Source: Pogonophryne albipinna
Taxonomy: Eukaryota; Chordata; Actinopteri; Perciformes; Artedidraconidae
Length of the DNA stretch: 64,000 bases
Direction: 5' to 3'
NCBI GenBank assembly: GCA_028583405.1
Contig: CM053243.1
Location: 48,198,688 to 48,262,687 of the forward strand
A model generated the notes under the pieces. That model had not been told where the DNA came from. It worked only from the letters and a program-made list of their open reading frames with translations, and ran no database searches. Below, piece after piece: positions 11,773 through 56,198 of the stretch. A program made the translations under genes and the position numbers. Each line of letters begins with the position of its first letter. Within the stretch, counting starts at the first letter, position 1.

Positions 11773-12360
11773 CCCCTCGATTCCACCAGTCCGTTGCGTC
11801 GCGTTACGGCTGCGCCGTGGTTTTGGTCTGGCGTCCGGCGTCATACCCTACCGGGCGCGTTTCAGAAGCATTTCAGAAGTGGAGCGTCTTGCGTGCCGGC
11901 TCACAGTTTTTGTTGATTTGGGCATATTTCCTGGACAGGCTACTTTGTACAGACAAAGTTAATAATAATTGTAATAGTCTAGTTATAAACGACATGAATC
12001 AAAGATGTGTTGCTGTATTTTAGTGGTAAAAAAATGCATTCATCATCATAATTATTCTATATATATAATTTACACAGTGCCTGTAAACCGGAGGAGAACG
12101 CTGGCATTTCTCCTCCTACTTGAAAGACTGCGGAGGGATAGGGTCTGCAAAATTAGTTTATTTGGGGATGGGCCGGATTGCTCTGACCGGTCCACTTCCT
12201 GCCCGGCGCCTCTGCAACGCCTCGCGTCGAAAAATAGACTTCAATCCTATTTTGAGCGGAGCCCAGCGTCTGGTGGAATAGCACCCATTGACTAGAGTGG
12301 CCGCGATCCTTGCGGACGCCGCGGTAACGCGACGCAGACGGACCCGGTGGAATCTAGGGG
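11773..12360. mobile_element. PIF/Harbinger-type MITE
   Basis: 588 bp flanked by TAA (11770-11772 and 12361-12363), the 3-bp target duplication of Harbinger. Inverted ends of about 45 bp: CCCCTCGATTCCACC on the left and GGTGGAATCTAGGGG on the right, continuing into a GCGTCGCGTTAC segment in both arms. No transposase. Confidence 0.8.
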
Positions 12361-12598
12361 TAAGGACCTCAGCGACCAGATTGTAGACCTGCACAAGGCT
12401 GGGATTGGCTACAACACCATCAGAAAGCAGCTTGGTGAGAAGGAGACAACTGTTGGTGTGATTATTCAGAAATAGAAGAAAGACAAAATGAGCATCAATC
12501 GCCCTCAGTCTGGGGCTCCACACAAGATCTCGCCCGTGGCGTATTGGTGATCATGAGAAAGGTGAGGGATCAGCAAAGAACTACACGGGAGGAACTTG

Positions 12599-13615
12599 TG
12601 AGTTGGATGTAGAAGAGTCAGAATCAATATAGATGTTTTTTATTTTAAAGAAAATTCAGATTGAACATAGTAAAAAAACTGTAAATTATAGTATCCGTCC
12701 AAAAATTATTTTTTACTTATAGTGAAAACTACCCTTGGATGATGGTAAGGTAGACTAAAAGCTTTAGGAATCCAAAGTACAACATATAAGTACCCTGTAT
12801 CAAGATTGATGCAAAACAAGTGACATTTGACCTTTTAGAGAGGTTTAGCAAAAACAACTCCACCTCTGAGGTGATTTGGGTGGAAATGGGGGTTTTACCG
12901 TTTCTCTGGAACCCATTGGTCGACTTTGGTGATTGACATCTCTTTCTGACCGTTAGAGCCAATAGAATCGAAGGGGAATCTCCCCACTCACACACATGGT
13001 AAAACAAAAAGGTGGGGGCTTCGCGCACCCAGTTTTGCACAAGAGTGAAGCTGTCTCTAGGTCTGACATCTGAAAACCGAAAAGCAGGTTTATTGCTCAT
13101 GGATTATCAGAAATCATTTCAAGGGGACACAGACACATTGGATTAACCTATGGATTAACTTCAGCATCGTTTTTATCGTTTTAATGCCATTGAAGACCAC
13201 TTTTGACCAGACTACCACACAGGTGAGCCATGTTAGCGTTTTTAGCTACCTAGCGCCACATGTTCTGATGTCTGTTCTTGTTATTATCTCCGCGAGTTCG
13301 TATAATTGAGTGATGATGAAGGGTACCCTTCGATTCTGTGTCACCTCACGATGTGAAACGATGGGTTGGATGTGCAGCAAAGATAAATAATAAGGTTTTG
13401 TGAGTGAATTTCAGTCATCTGTTAGCATTTTTCGCTCGTTGTTAGTTCAGAGGCACAGCGTTAGCATTGTGAGGTTTAAAAAATAAAAAATAAAAATCAG
13501 TGAGATGCGTTTCTTCCCGTTACATGGATATAAAACATTCATAGTTTATTAAATGAACATGCCCTCAGGATGTTGCAGGAGGGCCCCGGTACCGGGGTCT
13601 CTCGGGCTTAACAGG
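12599..13615 (-). mobile_element. piggyBac-like non-autonomous element, copy 2
   Basis: Minus-strand copy related to 6230-6960. Its right edge is ...GGGCTTAACAGG followed by TTAA (13616-13619), exactly where the Tc1 transposase sequence has a TTAA. The left TTAA is not preserved at the Tc1 boundary near 12598-12600, so that edge is approximate. Confidence 0.6.
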
Positions 13616-14585
13616 TTAATGATCTCAAGGCAGCTGGGAGCACAGTCACCAAGAAAACTATTGGTAACACACTACACCATAATTGATAAAATCCTGCAGC
13701 GCCTGCAGGCCCCCGCTCAAGAAGAACATGAGAAGCCCGTCTGAAGTTTGACAATGAACCTCTGAATGATTCAGAGAAGGCTTGGGAGAAGATGATGAGG
13801 TCAGATGAGACAAAAATGTTGATCTTTGGCATCAACTGGACACGCCGTGTTTGGAGGAAGAGAGATGCTGACTATAACCCCAGAACACCATCCCCCCCGT
13901 CAAGCATGGAGGTGGAAACATTATGCTTTGGGGGTGTTTCTCTGCTAAGGGGACAGGACCACTTCCCTGCATCAAGGAGAGGATGTACGGGCCATGTAGC
14001 GTAAGATCTTGGCCGATCGCCTCCTTTCCTCAGCCAGGACACTGAAAATGGGTCATGGAGGGGTCTTCCAGCAGGACAATGACCCTGAACATACGGCCAA
14101 GGCAACACAGGTGTGGCTAAAGAAGAAGCACATTTAGGTGAGGGAGGGGCCTAGCCAGTCTCCGGAACTTAATCCAATAGAAAATCTGTGGAGGGAGCTG
14201 AAGCTTCGAGAGGCCAAGCATCAGCCTCAACACCTTAAGGATTTGGAGAGGAACTTCAGAGAGGAGTGGACCAACATCCTTCCTGAGATGTGCACAGACC
14301 TGGAGACCAACTACAAGAAGTGTCTGACAGCTGTGTGTCCAACAAGGGTTTCTCCACCAAGTACTAACACATGTTCTGCAAGGGGATCACATACTTATTT
14401 CCCAGTTAAATGCAAATCAACATTTATCTTTTATATAATGTCCATTTCTGGATTTATTTTATTTTATATTCTTACTCTCACTGTTAAAATAAACCTACTA
14501 TTCAAATGATAGACTGTTTATCTATTTTTAAGTGGGCAAACTTACAAAATCTGCAAGGGATCAAATACTTATTTTCTCTGCTGTG

Positions 14586-14996
14586 AACAGGCTGTAACAT
14601 GCAATGTGTATTTCTAAGCCACCAGCTCCAAAGGAATGCAATCAGCCACTAGTGGCTAAATACAATATCAATTCATTGAAAGTGGCCATGCAGCACTTGG
14701 ATGCCACATATAACTGTAGCCAAGTCTGTCTTGGATGTGGTAGTTCTGTTTATTCTGTCCGCTGTAAGGCGCCCAATATGCGCAGCAAATAGCTAAGCTA
14801 GGTAGGTTAGTGGTGCAAACATGCGAACAAATTAGCAGTAGTAAGATATGAAAACATAGGGATAGGTACACCTTCTGCTGATGAAATGTACACGCACACC
14901 CAAGGGGACCGTGTCTAACAGAAGGATGCAGGAAGTACAACATGAGCTTGAAAAACATACAAACAAGAAAAGAACACACAGTCAGTTACAGAGTAC
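14586..14996. other. ano9 intron 15 start, no feature seen
   Basis: Sequence between the Tc1-like element and ano9 exon 15. No exon with the expected ANO9 continuation and no recognised repeat. Confidence 0.5.
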
Positions 14997-48753
<33,757 letters not shown>

Positions 48754-48970
48754 GTTGTGTCCCGGGTTGAAAGGCAGTATTCCCCCTCACATGTTCACCA
48801 TCCCTCGGCTCACTGCTCCAACAGGAACTCTGGCTGCTGGCGTTCACTTCCGCATGTCCACGCGTAACTGCTGTTCGTGAGCGCGCACACAGGTAAAGGT
48901 GAGCCGAGCCGCTGACGTCACATTTGTCATCAACGGACCCATTTAATGCTGCATTCAATGTTCCACGGGA
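48754..48970 (-). promoter_or_regulatory. candidate ano9 5' UTR and promoter
   Basis: Region just upstream of the ano9 start codon. GC-richer than the surroundings, with CCCGGG and several CpGs. No TATA box identified. Transcription start unknown. Confidence 0.4.
48913..48920. promoter_or_regulatory. CRE palindrome TGACGTCA
   Basis: A perfect cAMP-response element about 160 bp upstream of the ano9 start codon. CREB/ATF binding is inferred from the motif only. Confidence 0.5.
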
Positions 48971-49020
48971 AAGATAGGAAACATTACTTCTTATATTAGG
49001 CCTACTTGCGCTGGTGAGAT

Positions 49021-49265
49021 ACAATACAATACAGCTTTATTTATAAAGCACTTTACACCTCCAGACCAAAGTGCTGTACAGGCAAATAAACAAAACAAAA
49101 ACATACAAAAAACAACACAGCACAGCTCATACACCATAAAACAAGTAGAAGTAAAAACAATAGACAATTTAAAAGCAATAAAAGCAACACTCTAAAAGAT
49201 GTTAATACGCTAAGGAGAAGAGGTGGGTTTTAAGAAGCGCTTTAAAAGCAGGCAGTGTGGCGGCC
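49021..49265 (-). mobile_element. non-LTR retrotransposon 3' tail
   Basis: On the minus strand the end of an ORF (PAFKALLKTHLFSLAY, then stop) is followed by a short UTR with GTGCTTTATAAATAAAGCTG and an ATTGTATTGTAT tail. This matches the 3' ends of L2/Rex-type fish LINEs. 5'-truncated. Confidence 0.65.
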
Positions 49266-49477
49266 AGTGGCGTCGCCTGGCCTAGCCCCGGACAATAATA
49301 TAATATAATAGGCCTACATTGACCGTGCTTTACGTGAACTTCATCATGACACAAGAGAGGACGGTAGAACTGTAATTTCCCGTGTTCAGTGAATGCAACA
49401 GAGGCATGACACCAGACCAATCAGAGAGTTGCATGGAAATAAACGTGTGATTGTGTCATTCAAGCTCGGCTCTGTGG

Positions 49478-50831
49478 CCCATTCCCAAACCGCCCCCTAC
49501 ACCCTACCCCTACACCCTACCCCTACACCCTACCCCTCCGTTTGCGCGTTCACGCGGAGGGTCCGCCATATTGAGGGCTGTTCCAAAGCAACGAGTGTGG
49601 AGGGGGAGTGGGCTATCAAGCCCTCAAACAGCGAGTCTGCAGCGGTGCTGACTTGAGACCGGTCTCTACCTGACCGGAGTCACGCTGTGTGTGTCTGTCA
49701 GGAAACACGCTGTTTACAAGTAGTTCCAGCAAACATCCACTGATAAATTGCGATGTTAACAACCTCATGATAACCTCATATGTTTTAACTTAGGATCATA
49801 CCTGTGTTTAGTCTAGAAAAAGGTAAATGTGTGTATTTTATGATAAAGTTGTGTATATTTACAGACCGTTGCAAAAACTAAGAAGCTTATACACATCAGG
49901 TTTAAAACTAAAAGAGCTTTGAAACACAATGAAAGATGTTTGGAGTTTTATTTGAGTTATTCATTTAAACTTTTTGTCTAAGAGATGCTGATTTGCAACC
50001 GTTGTTACATACAGTTACGGCATTTCCTGTTTGCGAGTGTGGCTACAAACGGAGTTCACTCCATCACGGAGGGGTAGGGTCGAGGGAGTGGTTTGGGATT
50101 GGGCCTAAGTGTGTGTGGCATAGCGCATTTCGGCCCAATCCCAAACCACTCCCTCGACCCTAGCCCTCCGTGCCTGAGTGTACTCCGTCTGTAGCCACAC
50201 TCGCAACTCAACGAGGCTCCCTCCTGTCAGATGGAGGGTATAAATACAGCAGCAAGCTTTGGGACGGCCTCCCCTCTCTCCGGCAGAAACAGGAAATGCC
50301 GTAACTGTATGTAACAACGGTTTCAAATCAGCATCTCTTAGACAAAAAATGTAAATTAATAACTCAAATAAAACTCCAAACATCTTTCATTGTGTTTCAA
50401 AGCTCTTTTAGTTTTAAACCTGATGTTTATAAGCTTCTTAGTTTTTGCAACGGTCTGTAAATGTACACAACTTTATAATAAAATGCACAATTTTACCTTT
50501 TTCTAGACTAAACACAGGTATGATCCTAAGTTAAAAACATATGAGGTTATCATGAGGTTGTTAACATCGCAATTTATCAGTGGATGTTTGCTGGAACTAC
50601 TTTTTAACAGCTTGTTTCCCGACGGACACACACAGCGTGACTCCGGTCAGGTAGAGACCGGTCTCCAGTCAGCACCGATGCAGACTCGCTGTTTGAGGGC
50701 TTGATAGCCCACTCCCCCTCCACACCGCTCCACACTCGTTGCTTTGGAACAGCCCTTAATATGGCGGACCCTCCGCGTGAACGCGCAAACGGAGGGGTAG
50801 GGTGTAGGGGGCGGTTTGGGAATGGGCCTTA
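49478..50831. repeat. large palindrome: two inverted copies of one MITE
   Basis: Arm 1 (49478-50104) and arm 2 (50132-50831) are reverse complements. Landmarks in both are CCATTCCCAAACCGCCCC, CGCGTTCACGCGGAGGG, GAGACCGGTCTC, TAAATTGCGATGTTAACAAC and GTTACGGCATTTCCTGTTT. Arm 1 lacks about 80 bp present in arm 2 (around 50205-50285). Centre spacer is about 27 bp. Each unit has its own terminal repeats (GGCCCAATCCCAAACC type). No ORF of note. Confidence 0.88.
49494..49537. repeat. 14-bp tandem repeat CTACACCCTACCCC
   Basis: Three units in arm 1; arm 2 has a single unit, so the array expanded after duplication or contracted in arm 2. Confidence 0.9.
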
Positions 50832-50989
50832 GTGTGATCGAGAGAGAGGGAGAGAGAGGGACCATGTTGTTAGCATCTGGTTGGCTAGCTGCACTAACGG
50901 ACATAAGGAGCTGTTTGTTCCACAACAAGCTGGAGGAGGGTCCTCTCCTCTCAGACTGAGAGACTCGGGTGAGCTAAAGGACTCTCTGA

Positions 50990-51800
50990 GTGTTTCGATA
51001 GTTCACTTTAGTTTTGCATTCACACCTAATAGTCCGCTCTCTGGTGCGCACCAGACGACAGTTTGTTACTTTATTTCATTTTTCAGAAGGTTCGGTTTGC
51101 GTTCACACGGGCAAAACTCAAACGGACTATAAACTTTAAACACAAGTCATGTGCACGGAAATGCTGTTCAACCATTGGTCAGACATTAAGGGGGTAAAAA
51201 CGCAAATCCCGGCAATTTCTACCGGAGCCTCCGCCATGGAGCATCGGCACTTTCGGCAGGTTATTCTCATGCTGCTGTTAATCTGGAGATCAACAGACAA
51301 TAGCGGCCCGCGCATATAGTTATATAATCAGATAACGTCCTTTAAAAAACATTACAACATAATGAGAGACGTTCTGCAGTAAGGAGGGGCGTTTCACCGA
51401 CGACAGGTGTTCTTACTTTTATGTAGCTGACGGAGAATTTTTACTTTACACGACACTGTTCAACACTTCATTCTGCTTCACTCTTTAATTAAACAACCGC
51501 GGATGTCTTGAAAGACTCTTTCGCTAAAGATTTTTTGAAGACATCCGCGTTCTTGTGACACGTAAATACTACGCTTCCTATGTTTTGCTGCGGACTGCGT
51601 TCACACCAGCAATGAACCGCTCCAGAGTTCACTAGCAAGCGTTCCGAGACCACCTATTTTAGTGGACCAGAATCCGGTTGTGTAGTTCACTTAAGAGGTC
51701 TCGGATTGTGTTCACACCGACCCAAATGAACCGCACCAAGCGGCTGAGCGCACCAGGGTTCGATTCAACCGGACTATACAAGGCTGGTGTGAACGCACCC
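50990..51800. mobile_element. MITE-like region with GCGTTCACACC motifs
   Basis: GTTCACAC/GTGTGAAC motifs at about 51099, 51598, 51708 and 51786; the right edge is GGTGTGAACGCACCC. The left edge is unclear. No transposase. Confidence 0.4.
51136..51198 (+). repeat. 63-bp direct repeat, unit 1
   Basis: TTAAACACAAGTCATGTGCA through AAGGGGGTAAA; repeated at 51801-51863 with two differences. Confidence 0.93.
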
Positions 51801-51863
51801 TTAAACACAAGTCATGTGCACGGAAATGCTGTTCAACAATTGGTGAGACATTAAGGGGGTAAA
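51801..51863 (+). repeat. 63-bp direct repeat, unit 2
   Basis: Second unit, 665 bp downstream of the first, abutting the end of the MITE-like region and followed by a GACT microsatellite. Confidence 0.93.
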
Positions 51864-51908
51864 GACTGACTGACTGACTGACTGACTGACTGACTGACTG
51901 CCTGACTG
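51864..51908. repeat. (GACT)n microsatellite
   Basis: About ten units with one GCCT variant. Confidence 0.97.
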
Positions 51909-51963
51909 TAAATAATGTTATGAATACATTTGCCTCCGAGTCCTGCATGAACCGTGCTGTATT

Positions 51964-52320
51964 TTAACATTACATTACATTACATTGCATTTAGCTGACG
52001 CTTTTATCCAAAGCGACTTACAGTAAGTACATTCGACCAGGAAGACACAACCTTGAAGAAAACAGAATCATATAAGTACATCAGGTTTCATAGAGCCAAA
52101 CATTTCAAGTGCTACTCAACTGGCTATAGATAAGCCAGTCCTTTATTAGTATATAAGTGCTCTGTTAGCAGTTCTTTGTTAGTAATTCTATCGCTCGAGG
52201 TGGAGTCGAAAGAGATGAGTTTTCAGTCTGCGCCGGAAGATGTGCAGGCTTTCTGCTGTCCTGATGTCAATGGGGAGCTCATTCCACCATTAACATTGGT
52301 CATATGGTGGTACTTGGAGA
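51964..52320 (-). mobile_element. non-LTR retrotransposon 3' end
   Basis: Minus-strand GTAAGTCGCTTTGGATAAAA, then an AATGT microsatellite tail, is a very common fish LINE/SINE 3' end. The upstream part (52150-52320) is the degenerate UTR. Frame lost. Confidence 0.55.
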
Positions 52321-52477
52321 GCCAACTATTTTCTCAGATAGTACTTGGTGTAAAAAGGTTGAGAACCACTGCTCTAGACACTTTAACAGTGGGCTAATTG
52401 AGTAACCCTCCTTCTTTTTTAGTGGGACATGCATCTGGCTATCATCAGCATAACAGTGGAATGCGATGCCGTGCTTT
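52321..52477. other. repeat-derived spacer
   Basis: Contains GGTTGAGAACCACTGCTCTA and CATCTGGCTATCATCAGCATA, both repeat-like. No family assigned. Confidence 0.3.
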
Positions 52478-54066
52478 CTAATGGCGCATTTCCACAGCAG
52501 GCCTCGCTCGACATAGTACGGTTTTGTTAGGCCTTGTTAGGCCCGGCTTACTTTAATGCTGCGCTTCCATTACAGTTTAGGAACTGGGGTAGTTACTATA
52601 GTAACGCAGTGTAGGCGGGGCGATCGTCTTTTTGGCGGGCGAAGCAACGCTGCATACAACTGCCGTGACGTCATCTTCAATGCGACACAAAACACACAAC
52701 AATGGAGGATGTGGAAGCCATCGTTTCCTTGCTTCTTGGTATGTGGTTTTTTATCACAGCAAGAAGGAAAACTTTGTTTCGGAAAAGGCTGCTTATAGCA
52801 AGACGTAATACAGAAGAAGCTGACGGGAGACTTATGGCAATCGTACAACGCGGCAGAGACTACTCCAGGACGACTCAACGACAACGCTACTCGGTAAGCT
52901 AACATTCGCTAACTAGCAATGTGTTTCACGCTCACTATACGACCAAAGTGTTTCAAGTATTTAATTAATTGTAGCTACCACTTTTAGGTATAAAAATATG
53001 TATGCTTTTGTTTGTGTATTTCAGAAGTTGTGTTTGGATGCTCGGCCGAGCTACCGAGTGGTGGGGTGTGATTGTTCCATCTTTCACAGACACTCAGTGG
53101 GTGGAGAACCTCAGGATGTCTGAGGAAACCTACGTATACCTGTGCAACAAACTGCGGCGATGGTGAGACAGGACACAGCAAGTTCCGCGAGTGTATACCT
53201 CTAAAAAAGAGAGTGGCCATCGCACTGTGGAAGCTTGCTACCGCCTCAGAGTACAGAAGCATTGGACATCTTTTCGGAGTGAGCAGGACTACTGTGTGCC
53301 GGTGTAAGACTTCTATGCTGCTGCAGAGATGTTGTTAATACCAGAACTAATTTGTTCACCAGACCGGGAGAAGTTTGCAGAAATGGCCGACTACACTGAG
53401 AACAGGTGGGGGCTCCCACAGTGTGTAGGTGCTATTGATGGATACCCATACCCATCTTGGCACCACAGGAATACCACTGCGACTATTTCAACCGTAAAGG
53501 CTGGCACTCCATCCTCCTTCAAGGAGTTGTAGATGGAAAGGGACATTTCTGGAATGTGTTTGCAGGAATGCCTGGGAGCTTGCATGACGCTCGGGTTTTG
53601 AGGCTGTCCTCATTGTGGGAGTTAGCCAGTCGTGGCAACTACTTTCCACCTTGCACCAGGAACATTGGTGGGGTGAATGCTGGCTATTACATCCTGGGAG
53701 ACAATGCCTATCCCTTGCAAAACTGGCTCATAAAAACGTTCCCTGATAATGGACAGCTGACAGCAGAACATGTGATCTACAACAAGAACATTTGCAGAGC
53801 ACGGGTAGTGGTCGAAAACGCTTTTGGTAGAATGAAGGGAAGGTGGCGTTGCCTCATGAAAAGAAATGACTGTGATGTGAAACTTGTCAAATCTATGGTG
53901 GTGACATGCTGTGCTCTGCATAACCTCTGCGAGAGTCATGGAGAGGCCTATGATGATGAATGGGATGCACCAGCAGTAGCAGAGCCTGGGGTAGCAGTGG
54001 CACAAGGTGCAGAGGAGGAGGGCACTGACATCAGAGAGGGTTTGATGCGCTACCTGAATAGCTAAA
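52478..54066 (+). mobile_element. PIF/Harbinger transposon, left end and transposase
   Basis: Left end TAATGGCGCATTTCCACAGC precedes a spliced transposase gene. The right terminal repeat was not found because an L2 tail lies directly after the stop codon. The Myb-like partner gene of autonomous Harbingers is not visible here. Confidence 0.7.
52702..54065 (+). pseudogene. Harbinger (HARBI1-like) transposase, frameshifted
   Basis: First exon 52702-52892 (MEDVEAIVSLL, Arg/Lys-rich) with donor GTAAGC; acceptor TATTTCAG before 53024. Then EWWGVIVPSFTDTQWVENLR (53058), a stop near 53165, a helix-turn-helix RECIPLKKRVAIALW and IGHLFGVSRTTVCR (about 53190-53310), CVGAIDG (first Asp, 53426), a frameshift near 53445, HSILLQGVVDGKGHFWNVF, GSLHDARVLRLSSL, GDNAYPL (second Asp) and VVENAFGRMKGRWR (catalytic Glu). 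The DDE residues survive, but one stop and at least one frame change inactivate it. Confidence 0.87.
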
Positions 54067-54908
54067 TTACCTTAAAGAACTCATTATACCCTACTGTCCT
54101 ACTAGGGCATTGCGTTCCAAGAATGCAGGGTTGTTGGTTGTTCCTAGAGTCTCTAAAAGTACAATGGGAGCCAGAGCCTTTTCTTATCAAGCTCCACATT
54201 TGTGGAATCAGCTTCCAGTTTGTGTTCGGGCGGCAGACACCCTATCCGTTTTTAAGAGTGCGCTTAAGACCTTCCTTTTTGATAAAGCTTATAGTTAGGG
54301 CTGATTAGATTCAGCCCCTAGTTTTGCTGATATAGGCTTAGTTTGTCGGGGGACATCTTACTTCTTCCTTCTCTCTGTCTATACCTGTGTACTCTCATGT
54401 TCCGATTAACCCAGCTTCCCCAAATTTCTTTCTTTTTGGTGTCTATATACGCCGGGATCCGGAGACATGGATGATCCTGCGGTCCTGTGTCCTGCATCGC
54501 GAGCCCTGGATCTTGAGTTGTGGCTGTGGTCATGGATCATAGGTCCTGGATGGATATCCTCGTGGATTCATCTTCCTATTATACACACATGCATTTCCAA
54601 ACATTTGGACTACCTATGTTGCAAATGTATTATCTTTTCAATTTACACACGGCATCTATTGCACGTCTGTCCGTTCTGGGAGAGGGATCCCTCCTCTGTT
54701 GCTCTCCCTGAGGTTTCTCCCATTTTTCCCTTTAAAACTGTGGGTTTTCTTCGGAAGTTTTTCCTTGTACGATGTGAGGGTCTAAGGACAGAGGGTGTCG
54801 TATTGTCATACTGATATTTTGTACAAACTGTGAAGTCCACTGAGACAAATGTAACATTTGTGATATTGGGCTATATAAATAAACATTGATTGATTGATTG
54901 ATTGATTA
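54067..54908 (+). mobile_element. L2-clade LINE, 5'-truncated copy
   Basis: Matches 4392-5615 of the first L2 with internal deletion: the ORF2 end (GARAFSYQAPHLWNQLPVCV, LKTFLFDKAYS stop) and the 3' UTR to a TGATTGATTGATTGATT tail. It starts one codon past the Harbinger stop. Confidence 0.88.
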
Positions 54909-55212
54909 TGCGCAACAACGGACATTGAAGATGAGTGGATGGCCGGCCCCCAGCAGCGCCAACCGGCATACGAGGAGGAGCCAGAGGAGGATATTTAACA
55001 GCTGAATGTCTGTTTCTCTGCCCTTCCTTCGCTCGAGAGCCCGAGAACACAGGTGTTTTTCTCACTGAACCATATCTCTGCTTGTAACATTACCGCGCCA
55101 TTTTAATTAAAGTACCCATTTGAACCTTCTCAGAGACTCCATTGGTCTCCTTACTTTTAAAGCTTCTCTCCTGGATGCGAGAATAACGAACAAAGCTAAT
55201 AAAACCCCGTGA
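54909..55212 (+). other. sequence after L2 tail; possible Harbinger-like C-terminus
   Basis: One frame reads ATTDIEDEWMAGPQQRQPAY and ends EEEPEEDI stop (about 54912-55000), loosely like the acidic ends of Harbinger transposases, followed by an ATTAAA at about 55106. No splice signal ties it to a host gene. Confidence 0.3.
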
Positions 55213-55550
55213 TTAAATGGGGGGTAGGTAAATTTGAGAAACCGGCTCGAGATACACTTTTTGTTATATTCCATGGAATGCTCTTAACATCCCGATAGCA
55301 ATGCATATCTTAAGTGCTTTGACAAAAAATCCATAAAAAAAATTCATCTGTGGAAGCTGTAATACTGTAAAAAGTACGACCAATCCGTTTAGCCGGGCCG
55401 GCTAAACGGATTGGATTGCCGTCCTGTCTGTCAGCCTTCCATCTCGTGCACGCACAAATGTATCTCGTGCCCTCATTGGGCGTGCCGTCATTGGGCGTGC
55501 ATTGCAGCAGTACTTCAATGACTCGCCAGCAACAGGCGGCCACTTTCACC

Positions 55551-56198
55551 ATGGCAGAGTTAGGTTCAACATCGTCTACTGGTGGCAAAAGAAATAATGT
55601 AACGGAGCAAATTAGGAACAAAAACAAAGTGGAAACTAGGAGAATTCAAACCAGAGTCAATATCGGAGTTGCTTTTCAACGATGGCGACAACTGATGCAA
55701 CACACCTATGGGGGTTATTCCCTATCTTTATTCAAGAGCGTGGTATTTAAATTTGAGAGCATACTTTATGTATTTATTTCCCTCAAACCCTGTCCTCGCA
55801 CTCAAATAGTGCCTGCTTGCACTTAGATTTGCTCTGCTTCTGCTCAAACTGTACGCTTGCACTCAGATATATTGCTGCTTACGGATTTTTTCTGCTCTCA
55901 GATTTATTCTCTACGCGCTCGAAACTTTTGTGCAACAATCCTGTCAAAATCCCTCAACCAATAGGAGGCCAGGTGTCCTTGCGGGTGCGTTCGTTTTACT
56001 TATTACAGCGTCCCGTAAGGGCGGTTACTCTTTGGTTTGTCTTTGGTGCGATGACAGGGTTTGAGTGAAGGAAATCAATAAAGTATGCTCTCAAATGTAA
56101 ATACCACGCTCTTGAATAAAGATAGGGAATAACCCCCATACACACCGAGTTGAAATCTGACGCCGTGGTCGCTCTTTTTCTCTTGGACAGGTTTTGTA
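55551..56198 (+). pseudogene. transposon protein N-terminus (NIGxAFxRWRxL type), interrupted by MITE
   Basis: MAELGSTSSTGGKRNNVTEQ, then RVNIGVAFQRWRQL up to 55706; after the MITE it resumes in frame with ELKSDAVVALFLLDR (56147-56190). I have seen this module at the start of many uncharacterised fish transposon proteins; its role is unknown to me. Confidence 0.6.
55707..56140. mobile_element. 434-bp MITE with long inverted ends and 6-bp duplication
   Basis: Ends TATGGGGGTTATTCCCTATC and its reverse complement, inverted similarity about 95 bp; flanked by CACACC (55701-55706 and 56141-56146). Superfamily not assigned from this target length. Confidence 0.85.

Larger units (their letters stand above)
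11412..14585 (+). mobile_element. Tc1-like DNA transposon, carrying two nested insertions
   Basis: Terminal repeats: left CAATGAAGGAAATAATTATT after a TA at 11410, right (reversed) with AAAATAAGTATTTGATC near 14555-14580. Transposase pieces: N-terminal helix-turn-helix [13 protein letters not shown] (about 12363-12560), catalytic region 13617-14110 with damaged DD, and [14 protein letters not shown] (about 14160-14200). Many stops. Removing the Harbinger MITE (11773-12360) and the piggyBac-like element (12599-13615) restores continuity of the Tc1 sequence. Confidence 0.8.

Noticed and set aside
6230..13619. A single 7.4-kb transposon with 0.7-kb inverted repeats
   Set aside because: The Tc1-like element is continuous across the second copy (12598 to 13616), so that copy is a separate insertion.
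49494..49537. Interstitial telomere-like array (CCCTAC motifs)
   Set aside because: Unit is 14 bp, CTACACCCTACCCC, not the vertebrate CCCTAA hexamer.
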